Shown one piece after another: positions 1-11,840 of a stretch of DNA of 64,000 nt. The DNA lies in assembly GCF_036785885.1 (NCBI RefSeq), contig NC_092330.1, forward strand, positions 6,916,525 through 6,980,524. The letters are read 5' to 3'. The stretch is from Coffea arabica. Its lineage: Eukaryota; Streptophyta; Magnoliopsida; Gentianales; Rubiaceae. Under the pieces are notes generated by a model, which was not told the DNA's origin, made no database searches, and worked only from the letters and a program-made list of their open reading frames with translations. The position numbers and the translations under genes were made by a program. How positions within the stretch are numbered: the stretch's first letter is position 1; each line of letters begins with the position of its first letter.

Positions 1-765
1 GATGTGAAATTTATGAAGAAACTGACCCCAAACGAGGTGGTCCAAAGCGTCATGGTGGCCACGACCTCTGTCACAGCATTTGTGGCCAAGATGGTACAAC
101 GGTATACTAATCTGGTCAAGGAGCAGGATACTGACAAGCTACAAAATAAAATCTCGAAATTGGAGAAAAAACTTGCGGTATCTGAGTTTGAAAAAACGGA
201 GCTCCAGAAACAACTCCAACAGGCCGAGGCAAAAGAAAAGGAAACCGAGGCTACAATCAACAGCCTCAGATCGACCCTTGAAGAGGAGCAGAAGCGGGGT
301 GAAGTGGAGAAAAAGTCTCATCAGCAGGCGCTTATGAGTGCTAGCTTCTCGGCCGTGGAGGAATTCAGGAAGTTCGAGGCCTTTACCAAGGACCTCAAGG
401 ACCTCGGAGAGTTGACTTTGTCGAGTTTCATGTTCAACTACATCTCGGCGATCGATGAGGTTGCACATCATCTCTCCCCTGAAGACTTGGAGTCCTTCAA
501 GAACAACGACAACTACAACGAGAACTCCAAGGAGCTCTGCGATAGGATGGTCGAGGGCATACAAGCTGGTCGAAACCTTGTCAAAGTGCGCGAGAAGTTT
601 AATAAATGGCTGTCTGATTTCGACCAAGAGCTGGAGGGCGACGAAAGTGACGAGGAGGGCCATGTCGGCGGAGGAGAGACTGGCGGGGATATCGGTCAAG
701 AAGGGACCCAAGAGGTTAGGGGTGATGAGCATACCAAGGTGGGAAATGCCCAGGGGCCTTCCTGA
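1..765 (+). CDS. Antisense extra ORF (aORF) of the Tat-type Ty3/gypsy element, C-terminal part
   Basis: The frame is open from the first base of the window to a TGA at 763-765, about 254 codons, so the true start lies to the left. The protein is rich in Glu, Lys and Gln. A long heptad-like coiled-coil stretch covers roughly residues 45-110, followed by a mixed helical part, and the tail (from about residue 210) is acidic and Gly-rich. It lies downstream of the integrase of the element on the opposite strand and points the other way. Tat-lineage gypsy elements are known to carry additional ORFs, sometimes antisense, between pol and the 3' LTR, which fits this position. No enzyme motif is visible and its job is unknown. 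The frame is unbroken although the neighbouring pol is full of stops. It could instead be a captured host gene fragment. Confidence 0.6.
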   Translation, partial: DVKFMKKLTPNEVVQSVMVATTSVTAFVAKMVQRYTNLVKEQDTDKLQNKISKLEKKLAVSEFEKTELQKQLQQAEAKEKETEATINSLRSTLEEEQKRGEVEKKSHQQALMSASFSAVEEFRKFEAFTKDLKDLGELTLSSFMFNYISAIDEVAHHLSPEDLESFKNNDNYNENSKELCDRMVEGIQAGRNLVKVREKFNKWLSDFDQELEGDESDEEGHVGGGETGGDIGQEGTQEVRGDEHTKVGNAQGPS

Positions 766-959
766 CCTCGGTTTTTGTACTTAACTTTTGTAAGTCTCAA
801 TGAAATGATATGAAGTTGCTTTTTATCATGTTCTCTCTTTTTCTTTTTCACTTCGTCCCTTACTTGTTCCCCTTATTTTTTAATAGCAAGCACGAGGCAT
901 AAAAACATTAAAAAATAACAATTTTAGATTAATAGCAAGCACGAGGAGTTTAAGCATAA
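766..959. other. Noncoding spacer inside the gypsy element with a short direct repeat
   Basis: AT-rich spacer between the end of the antisense ORF and the integrase remnant. A 17-base string, TAATAGCAAGCACGAGG, occurs twice, near 883 and near 931, about 48 bases apart. No coding potential is seen on either strand. Confidence 0.4.
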
Positions 960-2046
960 TACAATCTGAGATTCTCGGCGTGCCAGGTTCTTGGCACAAG
1001 AGAGCCATCTCGATAGCTTAATTTACAATACCCATTTAGATTAGATTCCTCAACTCGGTAAAGGCTTTCCCATTTTGGAGATAATTTTCCTTGCGGTTCA
1101 ATTCAACTGACCGAGTTTTTCCTGAGAACCAGGTCTCCTAGTTGGAATCGGCGGTGTTTCACGCGGGCATTGTAGTAACGGGTCAAAGTGTTCTTGTATG
1201 AAGTAACCCGGGCCGAGGCGAGGTTCCTTTTTTCTTCGACGAGATCAAGATCTGTTCGTCTTTCTTCTTCATTTGGTTCGGCCGCGTAGGCTGCGATTCA
1301 GGGACTAGACGTCAAGATCTCGGCTCGAATGACCACTTCAGACCCGTAGGTCAAGGAGAATGGGGTCTCTTGAGTGGCCGACCTGGATGTTGTTCGGTAG
1401 GATCATAGGACACTAGGGAGTTCATCTACCCATGATGATCCAACTTGATACAATCGAGTCTTGAGCCCATACAAGAGGGTTCGGTTGAAGTTCTCTGCCT
1501 GACCATTCCTTTAGGGATGGCCAACCGAGGTGAAATGTTGTTTGATGCCGAGGTTCCCGCAAAATTCTTTGAACGGATTGTCAGTGAACTGCTTTCCATT
1601 GTCCGAGATGATTACTCGAGGAATTTCGGAGCGGCAAACGATGCATTTCCAGAAAAAGTTTTGGACGGCCAACCCGGGTAATGGTCCTCAGAGGCTTGGC
1701 CTCGATCCACTTGGAGAAATAGTCCACGGCGGTTACAAGGAAAGTATAACCTGCGACAGCTTTAGGGAAAAGTCGGATAATGTCTGTCCCCCATTGCTCG
1801 AACGGCCAAGGTGGGGTGATAGGAATCATGAGATTTACGGGCTGGTGGTGCTCTAGGGCATGGACCTGACAAGAAAGGTAGCCAAGGACAAGGTCTTAAG
1901 TATCTTGTCGGACAGTTGGCCAGAAATATCCGAGAAGAAGAGCCTTCTTGGCCAGCATCCTGTGACCAATATGGGCCCCACACAGGCCTTCGTGGATCTC
2001 CTAGAGGATGAGGTGCCCTTCCTTGGGCGTAAGGCATCTCAGCCAC
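960..2046 (-). pseudogene. Ty3/gypsy integrase remnant
   Basis: Read on the minus strand, 1829-1581 encodes an integrase core start with the signature WGTDI followed by YFSKWIEAKPL, as in plant Ty3/gypsy integrases. Further along, 1270-1080 still reads as the C-terminal stretch typical of Tat elements (RYYNARVKHRRF and GDLVLRK). The zinc-binding part at 2046-1762 is shifted into other frames. Several frameshifts and stops separate the pieces, so no working integrase can be made. It follows the RNase H part directly, in the usual PR-RT-RH-INT order of gypsy elements. Exact ends are approximate because the frame changes. Confidence 0.8.
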
Positions 2047-4445
2047 GGATCAAGGTAGGATCGCCTATACAGCTCCCCTTCGCGGAGTATGTACCAAGCG
2101 GCTCCCCTTCGCGGAGTATGTACCAAGCGGCTTTGTGTTGGATCTTTCTTGTTTCAGCACGGTTCTCAGGAAGGATTCCCTTGCTGAGAAATAGGATGAA
2201 TGGGCTCATCCATGTGTCTCCCAAATCAACAGGACAGGTCGTCTCTTCCATGTATCCTAGCTCGTCCAGCACTTCCACTAGAACCGTTTTGTTGAGATCA
2301 GAAAATGATGTGGAAGCCACCTGGGATAGGGTGTCGGCTCGCCTGTTCTGCAACCGGGGTATTTTTTGGATTTTGAAAGACTCGAAATATGCGGTGAGTT
2401 GGTGAACTTTGGAAAGATACCGTTGCATGGTCCCATCCTTCATTTCATATTCACCAAGCGTTTGGCATATTACGAGTTGGGAGTTGCTGCGGACATGGAT
2501 CCACTGAGCACCAAGTTTGCGGGCTAAAGGAAATCTCGCAATCAATGCCTTAAAATTGGCTTCATTATTGGTGACCGGAAAGTCGAAGTGGAGGGCATAC
2601 GAGCACACCTCTTCGTGAGGGTCTTCTAGGAGCAATCTTGCACCGCTGCCATCGCCATTAGAGGATCCGTTCACATACAGGGTCCAGTGCTGCAGCTCGA
2701 ACACGTTGAAGGCGGTAGGAGTGGTGTCTTTGTTTTCCGAGAAGGTGAGTTCAGCAAGAAAATCTATCAATGCTTGAGCCTTGATGGCTGTGCGAGGTTC
2801 GTATGACAGGTCATACTCTCTTAATTCGACAGCTTATTTGGTGAGGCGCCCGGACGTCTCGAGACGCACCAGTATCTGCCGAATAGGCTAATCCGTCCTA
2901 ACGGAGATGGGGTGAGTTAGAAAATAAGGCTTTAACCGCCGAACCGCATGGACTAATCCTAACACGAGCTTTTCTACTGGTGTATCGGGTCTCGGTCCTG
3001 CGTAGGACACGGCTGACGGGCACTTGAGCACCCTCATCTAGAATGAGGACAGCACTGACAGCCTCGTCAGCGGCGGACAAGCACAGGTATAACCTTTCCT
3101 CAGGCCGAGGTGAAGCGAGAGTGAGAAGATGGTATAGATATTCTTTCATCTGATCAAAGGTTTGCTGGCACTCTTCGGTCTAGGCGAACTGGTCGGGCTT
3201 CTTCAACACCTTAAAGAAGGATAAAACCTTCTCAGCAGATTGAGACAAGAAACGATTCAATGCGGCCAGACGCCCGTTTAGCCTCTGAATTTCGCGGATG
3301 TTCCGAGGTGGGGACATGTCCTGGATGGCCTTCACTTTTGTTGAGGTTTGCTTCGATATCTCGGCGAGATACCAAGTATCCCAAGAACTTCCATGAAGTG
3401 ACACCAAAGACGCACTTCTTCGGATTTAGCATCATCCAGGAATCTCGTAGGATGCCAAATACCTCCCTCAAGTCAGATAGGAAGGCCGAGGTGCTTCAAC
3501 TTTTCAGAAGGATGTCATCCACGTAGGCCTCCATATTGCAGTCGGTTTGATTTTTGAAGGGATGGTTGACCAGTCTTTCGTAGGTCGCCCCGGCGTTCTT
3601 TAACCCGAACGGCATGGTGATGTAGCAGTAGATATCTCGGTCGGTATATAACGCTGTCTTCTACTGGTCTTCCTCGCTCATTCCTGTTTAATGATACCCC
3701 TTGAAGGCATATAGAAAATAGAGGATCTCGTATTCCATTGCCGAGTCGACGAGGGCATCTATCTTTGGTAATGGGTAGCAATATTTGGGGCATGCCTTAT
3801 TAAAGTCAGTGAAATCCACACATATTCTCCACCTATCGGTGTCCTTTTTGACCATAACGGGGTTGGACAATCAAGTGGGGTATTGGACTTCATGAATCAT
3901 CTTGGCGGGCAAGAGCTTGTCGACCTCTTCGGATATGGTCTTGCTGCGTTCTGGGCCGAAATGCCTACATTTTTGTTTCACAGGGCCTGTGGGTTGACAT
4001 TAAGTTGGTGAATTATGAGTTTGGGGGGCATTCCGACCACTTCCTCGGGGGACCACGCGAAGACGTCTCGGTGGTCTCTTATCAAGTTGATCATTTCTTC
4101 TTTGAGAAGTGAGGGGAGATTCGTCCCTACTTGGATGACTTGGTCGGGCTTCACCTCGTCCAGGGTGACCTCCTCCACCTCGTCTCCGGACTCAAGCCTA
4201 CCAGGCTTTCCGACCTCCTAAGAATCGATGCTGTCTATAGAGAGGACAGTTGGCCTCTTCCCCTCAGCCTTTGACTCATTTCGGGGAGTGACCACAGCTT
4301 GGATGGTGGCGAGGTAGTATTCTCGGGCTACGTTCACATCGCTGCTCACTTCAACCACCTCCATAGGTGTTGAAAACTTGAAACTTAGATGGTAGGTGGA
4401 GTACACAACTCTCAGGGCATTGAGCGTGGACCGACCTATCAACAT
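2039..4445 (-). pseudogene. Ty3/gypsy reverse transcriptase and RNase H remnant
   Basis: On the minus strand, 3870-3688 encodes the RT block with RICVDFTDFNKACPK and PLPKID, characteristic of Tat-type gypsy RT. The catalytic YVDD box is still readable at 3525-3514. RNase H (2770-2039) is a longer open piece with YVNGSSNGDGSGARLLLE, in which the first acidic residue expected of RNase H appears as Asn. A run with NEANFKALIARFPLARKLG follows. At least six frame changes or stops break the region (about 4178, 3870-3793, 3471, 3407, 3149, 2850). A 29-base tandem duplication at 2072-2129 lies at the end of the RNase H frame. It is a dead copy. Confidence 0.85.
2072..2129. repeat. 29-bp perfect tandem duplication in the gypsy pol
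   Basis: A 29-base unit starting GCTCCCCTTCGCGGAG occurs twice head to tail (2072-2100 and 2101-2129) with no difference, so the duplication is recent relative to the decay of the element. Confidence 0.85.
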
Positions 4446-6398
4446 ATTATATGGCGAATCTGCTTTGACAACCGTAAAGCTAACGGGAAGTGATGGCCAA
4501 TAGTCACCATCATGGATACCATCCCCTCTAGGTGGACAATATGTTCCCCGAAGCCTACGAATGGGGTCCTGACAGGGGTGAGTTGATCTTGGGTTAGTTT
4601 TAAGCTCTCGAAAGTTTGGTAGTACAAGACGTCTATCAAGCTGTCGGGATTGACATAGACCTTCTTGACTATGTAATTGTTTGTGAGGACTTCGATCACG
4701 AGGGGTTTGTGGTTGCTAGAGGTGGCAGGGACAGGGTCGCTAGGACCATAGGTGATCACCATGGACAGCCTAGAACTCGGCTCGACAGCATCCAAATTGG
4801 CTTGACGGTAGGTCCGTTTTCGAAAGTTCTGGCTATCTCTTTCCGTCGGACCACCCGCAATTGTGTTGATAACCCCAACAATGTTAGGGCCATAGCCCGG
4901 GGATCCGTCTCGGGAAGGCCTTTGGTCTCCTCTATGGTTCTCAGGGCCATGGCAATGACTTTTCATGTCTCGCCTATCCTCTCGACGAGGACCTCGATTT
5001 TTCCAGTGGGATTCATTTCTTCGGAAGCCCCCGTCCTTGCGGATGAACTGATTCAAGTATCCCTGTCTAATCAGATTTTCGATCTCTTTCTTCAGATCGT
5101 TACAGTTTTCGGTCTCGTGCCCAACATCTTGGTGGTAGGCACAATAAAGGCTGGAGTTTCTCTTCTCCCTCCCGCCCAGAATCTCAGGAGGGACTCGACC
5201 TAGGTGGTTCTGCCTCATTACAGCTAGGATGTGAGACCGACTAAAGTTGAGGAGAGTCAGCTCGGCGTCCGAGGTGGATGACCTTCCCTTCACAATCCGG
5301 TCAAAGACACTCCGACGATTTCGGAATTTGATTTGATGAGCCACTAGGGCCCTGTTCGATTCGGCCGGTTTCTTTCTTCTTTCGAGACTCTTGCCAAGTG
5401 CGGGCTGCTTGGGTTTCCTACTTCATGCGGTTCAGGTCCTCATTTCGGATGCCTCGGTCCACCCGTTCCCAGAGTTCTCGAAATGAACAGGGGTAATTCC
5501 GATGTATCTCGGTGTGGAAGATTCCTGCGATCAACCCGTTGGTGAAAGTGACTATGGTTACTTGCTCATTTTGATCAGGTATCTGCACATTTTCCTTATT
5601 GAACCTCTGCACATACGAGCGCAGTGACACCTAGGGAGCCTGCTGCAGGTTCAAGAGGTAAGTTGAAATTTTCGTAACTAGGTGGGACGATACAAAGCGG
5701 TGGATGAACCTGTCCACCAGCTCGTCTAATGAGGAAATGCTTCTGGATTCCAAACTCCAGAACCATTTTCGGGCAGTGCCCTGCAGGAAGATGAGGAATG
5801 CTCGGCAGATCACTACGTCAGGGATGCAGTATAGCCAGAATGCTGAGATGAAAGCACGAAGGTGATTTTCGGGATCACCTCGTTCATCATAGGACTGCAG
5901 TACTAGGAGTTTAAAATTAGGGGGAACCATCTCCCCATTGATGTCATCAGTGAAGGGCGGTGCCCTCGTATAATTGGCTGCCAGTCCTTCCGGCTGCTGT
6001 CGTTCATCCTCGGACTGCCTTCCTAGCAGATCTCGGGAAAATGCCCGGGAGATAGAGGCTATCTTGGACGTGGCCTTTGAGGAGGCACGTTTTGAGGCGT
6101 TTCGGGCCAGATGCCCGTCATCGGAGTCCTCACCTGAGGGAGCCTCAGGTGACTTCGCCGATCTCCTCTTGGAGAATTAAGTTTTTTCCTTTCCCTGCCT
6201 CTTGAAGTACTTCCTTAGTTCTTCAAAGATATTGGGATTGTCCGCTATGAACTCGGCTATCTTGGCAAGAGCGTCTTCATTTGCAGGTTGGGTCCTTGTG
6301 GACCCTTGCTCTTCGGATACATGATCGTGCTGAGCTGCTGAGTTCAGCTCAGCTCCGATTGAGGGAACTTTTCTACTGCTAGAGCGCGTAGGTCTCAT
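4439..6398 (-). pseudogene. Ty3/gypsy gag and protease remnant
   Basis: The gag starts at an ATG at 6398 on the minus strand (MRPTRSSSRK), just inside the PBS. The retrotransposon gag core is at 5930-5418, with FLQGTARKWFWSLE and SLDELVDRFIHRF. A knuckle-like segment, YCAYHQDVGHETENC, lies in the open piece 5344-4439. The protease follows in that same piece, but the usual D-T/S-G active-site triplet reads NPDSLIDVLYY, so it looks inactive. Stops and frame changes lie near 6177, 5970, 5630 and 5400. The element orientation and the gag-protease order agree with the downstream RT-RH-INT remnants. Confidence 0.8.
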
Positions 6399-6414
6399 TT
6401 TGAAAGTAACCTCG

Positions 6415-6434
6415 TTCCCATAGACGGAGCCAAT
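6415..6434 (-). other. Primer binding site of the gypsy element
   Basis: Just inside the 5' LTR, the minus strand reads TGGCTCCGTCTATGGGAA. This is close to the TGGCGCCGTCTGTGGGAA type of primer binding site common in plant Tat elements. The position next to the LTR edge and ahead of gag fixes the element's orientation. Confidence 0.6.
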
Positions 6435-7010
6435 TGAAAAAGTGATTTCTGGTAAGTATCCGAACTGACCTGAATCAGTCCTCTCTCGAGTGAGGTGCGA
6501 TGGATTCGCTTATCCAAAGTGAACGGCGGGGCTTCTCTCCTGAGATCACTCTGACGATCAATTTAGTATAGAAGAGATGATAGATAAAATTGGATGTGAA
6601 TGGAACGGTGTTCTTACTTGTTAAGAGTGAACAGGGGGTATTTATGGAGTGAAAATGAAGGAAAGGACGGTGGGCTTATGCTAGCAAAACCCACGTCCTG
6701 ACCATTATGGCTCTCTTCTGCACCTGGAGGTCTGACACCGTAGCAGTCTGGGCATGCTTACGAGTAGTCCTGTGTAGCAGCCATTAAGAGCACCGGTGGC
6801 TTTTCAGATAAAGCATTGGTTCTGTACCATGTTGGGTAGGTTGACATCATCCACGTGCAGTCGAAATGGGATGCCCAAAGTATGCCATGGGTCAGTTGTG
6901 ACGTGGCCTGGAATGAGTCGAGATCAGGAAATAGATCTCATGATGACCGAGGTGGCCACCTCGGATTCAACGAGTACCGAGGTGACCATCCTCAGAGTTC
7001 AAATTGACCA
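6435..7010 (-). mobile_element. 5' LTR of the Ty3/gypsy element
   Basis: On the minus strand this segment starts TGGTCAATTTGAAC and ends TTTTTCA, giving TG...CA termini and about 576 bp. A TATA-like box (CATAAATACC, minus strand) lies at 6636-6646. The left edge is set by the PBS. The right edge is inferred from the TG terminus only, because the matching 3' LTR is left of the window. Confidence 0.6.
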
Positions 7011-9190
7011 TTGAACGAGTATTTAATTTACTTAAAAGTTTGATTCTGTACTAAATCTCAAGTTGGTTATAATTCAACATGGTTGATTAAAGGTGTTGTT
7101 GACTATTAGACTTATTGATAATACCTCAAACCCAAGCAAAAAGTATATAGAAAACAACAAATGTGAGTATCAAAATGTAAATTACAACGTTGAATCAAGT
7201 ATAAACTGTTAAAACTAAGGAAACATATAAAATGATGTAGATCATTTTTTCACTTACCGGATTAACTTTTGAGAAAGCTTAAATATTAAGAGTTACCAAA
7301 ACGAGTTATGCTATGCGCACACACGTAATTGTAAGTTTGTACTATTAAAATGCTAACATACTTAAGCTGACACAACACAGCGCAACAAGATTATGTGATA
7401 ATACCATAAAAAAGATTTAGCAGGTTAAGCCGGTGATCTATTACATATGACAAATAATGATTATTTTCGTATCGTAAACTAATTGCCACCAACTCGCTAA
7501 TTTCATTTGAGGTTCTCATCGAACTGTTATGTTTGTAGTAGAAGTTGTAAAATTTCCTCTAATTTTGCTTCTTTTCCTAAACTTAAAAATTTTATATTTG
7601 TTCTAGCCAAACATTAGAAACCAACCAATTTAGCATGCATGGCCACACGAAGACTAAAGTTGCATTATTTATCCCAATTGAGAAAAGTGCAAGACTGATG
7701 GACAGGCAATCAAAATCAATTATGTTTTAAAAAGCGAGGGCATCGGATGAGACGTTCTATATCCATTCATGCCGGATGAAAGTCTTGAGGTGTGGGGCAT
7801 AAGTCCCACAAATTTTGATTTTTTAAATAGATAAAAAATAAGAGAAATCATATATATATATAAAATAAAATCGTATTTTCATTCTTATCGGTTTTTGCTT
7901 TCTCTTTCTTACGTGGCTCAATGACAGGGCAAGTGGTTTCAACACGCTCTATAAAATAACCTACGCTCTTTCATCTCTCTCTTCTTTTGCTTTTGTTCAT
8001 TTATTCCACGATTTCCACCTTTAAAAAAAAAAAAACCTATGCTCTATATGGAGCTTATCTCTCTCTTTTCATAAGCACGAAATCAATTATCAATATCTAT
8101 CTAAATTAAATTTTAAATATAAAACCATCCTTATCATCCATGTATGACTTATAAAACCGTCCTTAGCATTATATCCTATATTCGTAGCTGATTAACATTC
8201 TATTATAATCATATATTTGTGGTCGCTTCCTCCTCTTTTAGTTTGTGAACTTCTAGGTATAACAACAAGGTATGACCCGTATAATTTCTTTAGCATGCAC
8301 GCCTTTAATAAAACTATTTTTTATTATCATCTTTTTATATTCTTATCAATATCTCTTCATATCCTTATCAATTCTTATTTCCTACCCAAAGTTACGTACT
8401 TTCAGCAACTTAAATTAAAATAAAACTACTTTTAATATTCTTATCAACATTTCTTTATATGCTTATCAATTCTTATGCCTACATATAGCCTCTTTATATG
8501 GTTAGGTCTTTCCAGTGCAAGTGGTTGGCACATTAAAGCATCGATTTTGGGTTTCCACTCCTCTTGATTATTAGATAAATCTTCCTTCAATACATATTTT
8601 TCTTTTTCAAAAAGACATGTTCATCTTCAATTGTAAGAATTTGGTAACATATCTTGAATTTTGTGTGTTTTGGTTTTATTTTCTATTTGTTTTGTATGAA
8701 GAGATAGGATTTAAAATATTATTTTCATCGTAAGTTTTCATATAGAAACATGCTAGATGTTTCCACCGAATTGGACAACATTCATATGCTATAGGATGCA
8801 TGTTAGATGTTTGTTAATTTGCCTTTGTTTCGTTTGTCCAAGGTGTTAGAAAACTGTAGTAAATAACAAAAACTACACTAGACAAATACAGAGACTTTGA
8901 GGCGTGAAAGCACTTTCCTTAAGGTGTTATTTGCCTCTATTAGACAAATTACCTCTAGGATACAACAAAATCTAAGAACTATCAAATGAAATGTAAAAGT
9001 GATTTAATTCTATCGAAATCCTACTATTTAAAAGAATTGAACCACCTATCCAAGGCATTATCAGAGGATGCAATCCTTATTGAATAGGAGTATTGGTAGT
9101 TAGCCAATTAACAGATATGTCTACAAAATGTAACTGCCAACCACCATTAACTACCTTTGATTGACACCTTATCAGAATAGGTGTATAGGT
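7011..9190. other. AT-rich intergenic DNA, nothing recognised
   Basis: About 2.2 kb of AT-rich sequence with short ORFs only. I found no conserved protein motif, RNA gene or clear terminal repeats. A short AT dinucleotide run is at about 7851-7864, and an A run at about 8024-8035. Confidence 0.6.
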
Positions 9191-10599
9191 GTTAGTTTCT
9201 CCGGCCTTTTTTTTCCCAACCACATGTAAGTCTGTTAGTTACTTTAGTTGAACTATCTATTCTATGTGTTTCACTGCTGTTAAAGATTCATATTATAAGC
9301 ATTTGGCCTATGCCTTTTGAGTGATCATGAACTGAGAGGAGCAAATTTATTTTCGTTCCCTTTGCGAAGACAAAATGTCAACTAAATTTTTATCTTGAAT
9401 TGTGAGTGATCATGGGTTTTGTTGTCCAGAATTGTAAATATAATTTGTAACTACAATCTGGAACAATTTCATCTTGAATTGTTCAATTTTACGGAAGTAA
9501 ATGCTATTGTTGATTACGTCCATGTTGTTCTTAAATTTTTAATAATCAATTGACGAAGATATTTCTTCAGAAATTTTTTATCTTTAGCTATTATTGTTGT
9601 TAGTTACTTTAGTTGAACTATGTTTTCTATGTCTTCCACTATTGTTAAATATTCATATCATAACCATTTGGCCTATACCTCTTGAGTGATTATGAACTGA
9701 AGTGGAAAAATTTATTTTGGTTCCTTTTGCGAAATTTATGTCTGTTGGTGTTCAAGGGTCAACGTAACAAGATTTTCATGGGCATAATATATAGTCAACT
9801 AAGTCTACAAATACAATTTAATATAAAAGTATTACTCACTTTAATACATCAAATACCATAAATAGTCTGGCTAATTAAATTTACAATATTTTATTTTAGC
9901 TCAAATAACATTATTGTATCATTGAACATTTATATTTACACTTAATTTATTTAATGGTATTTATGTAGGAATCATGAATCAATCACGAGTTTTTAAAAAT
10001 TCATTGAAGACACTATTGAATGAAATATTGGATTCATACAATATACCATTACCCGAGTGGACCTACAAGAACAATGGCAACAAAGCATGGAAAGCATATC
10101 TTGAAATAGTCAACCGCTGGGATCATGAACTAAATTTATACTTTCATAGGTATGTATACCAAGAGAAAGATGAAGTAGAAAAATAGGGAGCAGAACATGC
10201 AATACACTACTTGCAAACGCTGCTCGAATTTAAAGTGAAGACGTGAACTACAAAGTAATGTATAATTTTCAAATGTATTACAATGACACAACGAATGAGC
10301 TATCACAAGAGAATGAAGAGTTAAAGGAACTTTCCCAAGTGCCCTTGTGCCCTTGTAAAGATTTTATATATCTTGAAATAACTTTCCCACCAAACTTTCC
10401 CTCCAAACTAATATTTTGGAACAAGTTTGTAAAGGAAACAAGACAATGATTCATATATAGACAACGTACATTTTATCCTCTTTCAATGTGGGACAATGGA
10501 CTTCAACATACTCATTACAAACTATTACCAACACAATGTACTGGGCTTGTAGCCGGTGCTATAGATCCTTGCTCAGCGCATACTCTAAGAGTTGAATTT
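9191..10599. repeat. Tandem duplication, copy 1 (1,409-bp unit)
   Basis: Copy 1 starts at GTTAGTTTCTCCGGCC, which recurs at 10600, an offset of 1,409 bases. The offset stays constant through the coding fragments (9974/11383 and 10243/11652), so this is one head-to-tail duplication. Inside each copy is an older internal duplication with a period of about 364 bases (GTTAGTTACTTTAGTTGAAC at 9234 and again at 9598). The last about 260 bases of copy 1 (from 10336) differ from copy 2, which continues into other sequence. Confidence 0.85.
9974..10335 (+). pseudogene. Broken unknown coding fragment, copy 1
   Basis: The 70-codon piece starting MNQSRVFKNSLKTLL ends at TAG (10184-10186). The same frame continues past that stop for about 20 codons (GAEHAIHYLQTLLEF) to a TGA, and a shifted frame then gives a Gln/Glu-rich helical tail (ELSQENEELKEL). 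A TTTATGTAG splice-acceptor-like sequence lies just before the first ATG. Copy 1 lacks 9 bases present in copy 2 near 10300. I do not recognise the protein; it could be an exon of a transposon or host gene. Confidence 0.5.
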
Positions 10600-11765
10600 G
10601 TTAGTTTCTCCGGCCTTTTTTTCCCAACCACATGTAAGTCTGTTAGTTACTTTAGTTGAACTATCTATTCTATGTGTTTCACTGCTGTTAAAGATTCATA
10701 TTATAAGCATTTGGCCTATGCCTTTTGAGTGATCATGAACTGAGAGGGGCAAATTTATTTTCGTTCCTTTTGCGAAGACAAAATGTCTACTAAATTTTCA
10801 TCTTGAATTGTGAGTGATCATTGGTTTTGTTATCTAGAATTGTAAATACTATTTGTAACTACAATCTGGAACAGTTTCATCTTGAATTGTTCAATTTTAT
10901 GAAAGTAAATGCTATTGTTGATAACGTCCCATGTTGTTCTTAAATTTTTAATAATCAATTGACGAAGATATTTCTTCAGAAATTTTTTATCTTTAGCTAT
11001 TATTGTTGTTAGTTACTTTAGTTGAACTATGTTTTCTATGTCTTCCACTGTTGTTAAATATTCATATTATAAGCATTTGGCTTATACCTCTTGAGTGATC
11101 ATGAACTGAAATGGAAAAATTTATTCTGGTTCCTTTTGCGAAATTTATGTCTGTTGGTGTTCAAGGGTCAACACAACAAGATTTTCATGGGCATAATATA
11201 TAGTCAACTAAGTCTACAAATACAATTTAATATAAAAGTATTACCCACTTTAATACATCAAATACCATAAATAGTCTGGCTAATTAAATTTACAATATTT
11301 TATTTTAGCTCAAATAACATTATTGTATCATTGAACATTTATATTTACACTTAATTTATTTAATGGTATTTATGTAGGAATCATGAATCAATCACGAGTT
11401 TTTAAAATTTCATTGAAGACACTATTGAATGAAATATTGGATTCATACAATATACCATTACCCGAGTGGACCTACAAGAATAATGGCAACAAAGCATGGA
11501 AAGCATATCTTGAAATAGTCAACCCCTGGGATCATGAAATAAATTTATACTTTCATAGCTATGTATACAAAGAGAAAGATGAAGTAGAAAAATAGGGAGC
11601 AGAACATGAAATACACTACTTGCAAATGCTGCTCGAATTAAAAGTGAAGATGTGAACTACAAAGTAATGTATCATTTTCAAATGTATTACAATGACACAA
11701 CGAAAGCTAAATATGAGCTATCACAAGAGAATGAAGAGTTAAAGGAACTTTATAAGGAGTTGCTT
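10600..11765. repeat. Tandem duplication, copy 2
   Basis: Second copy of the unit beginning at 9191, nearly identical by eye with scattered substitutions and a few small indels. Similarity to copy 1 stops near 11765, inside the coding fragment, where copy 2 carries the longer and apparently ancestral continuation. The internal 364-base repeat pair is at 10642 and 11008. Confidence 0.8.
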
Positions 11766-11840
11766 AAGGAGAACAAAATTTTCAAGAAACGTCTTTATGA
11801 GATTGAAAACGGTGATGTTGAGTCTGTAGCTATGAACTAA
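11383..11840 (+). pseudogene. Broken unknown coding fragment, copy 2
   Basis: Same fragment as at 9974 but with a fuller 3' end. The first part (MNQSRVFKISLKTLL to KDEVEK) ends in the same TAG as copy 1. A second TGA and a frame change follow at the same places. The tail at 11652-11840 is a charged coiled coil (YELSQENEELKELYKELL) ending at a normal stop. Because both copies share the TAG and the TGA, the gene was dead before the duplication. No family recognised. Confidence 0.5.

Noticed and set aside
139..732. 197-codon minus-strand ORF
   Set aside because: It is the complement of the Glu/Lys-rich plus-strand ORF; its Leu/Phe-rich product is a shadow.
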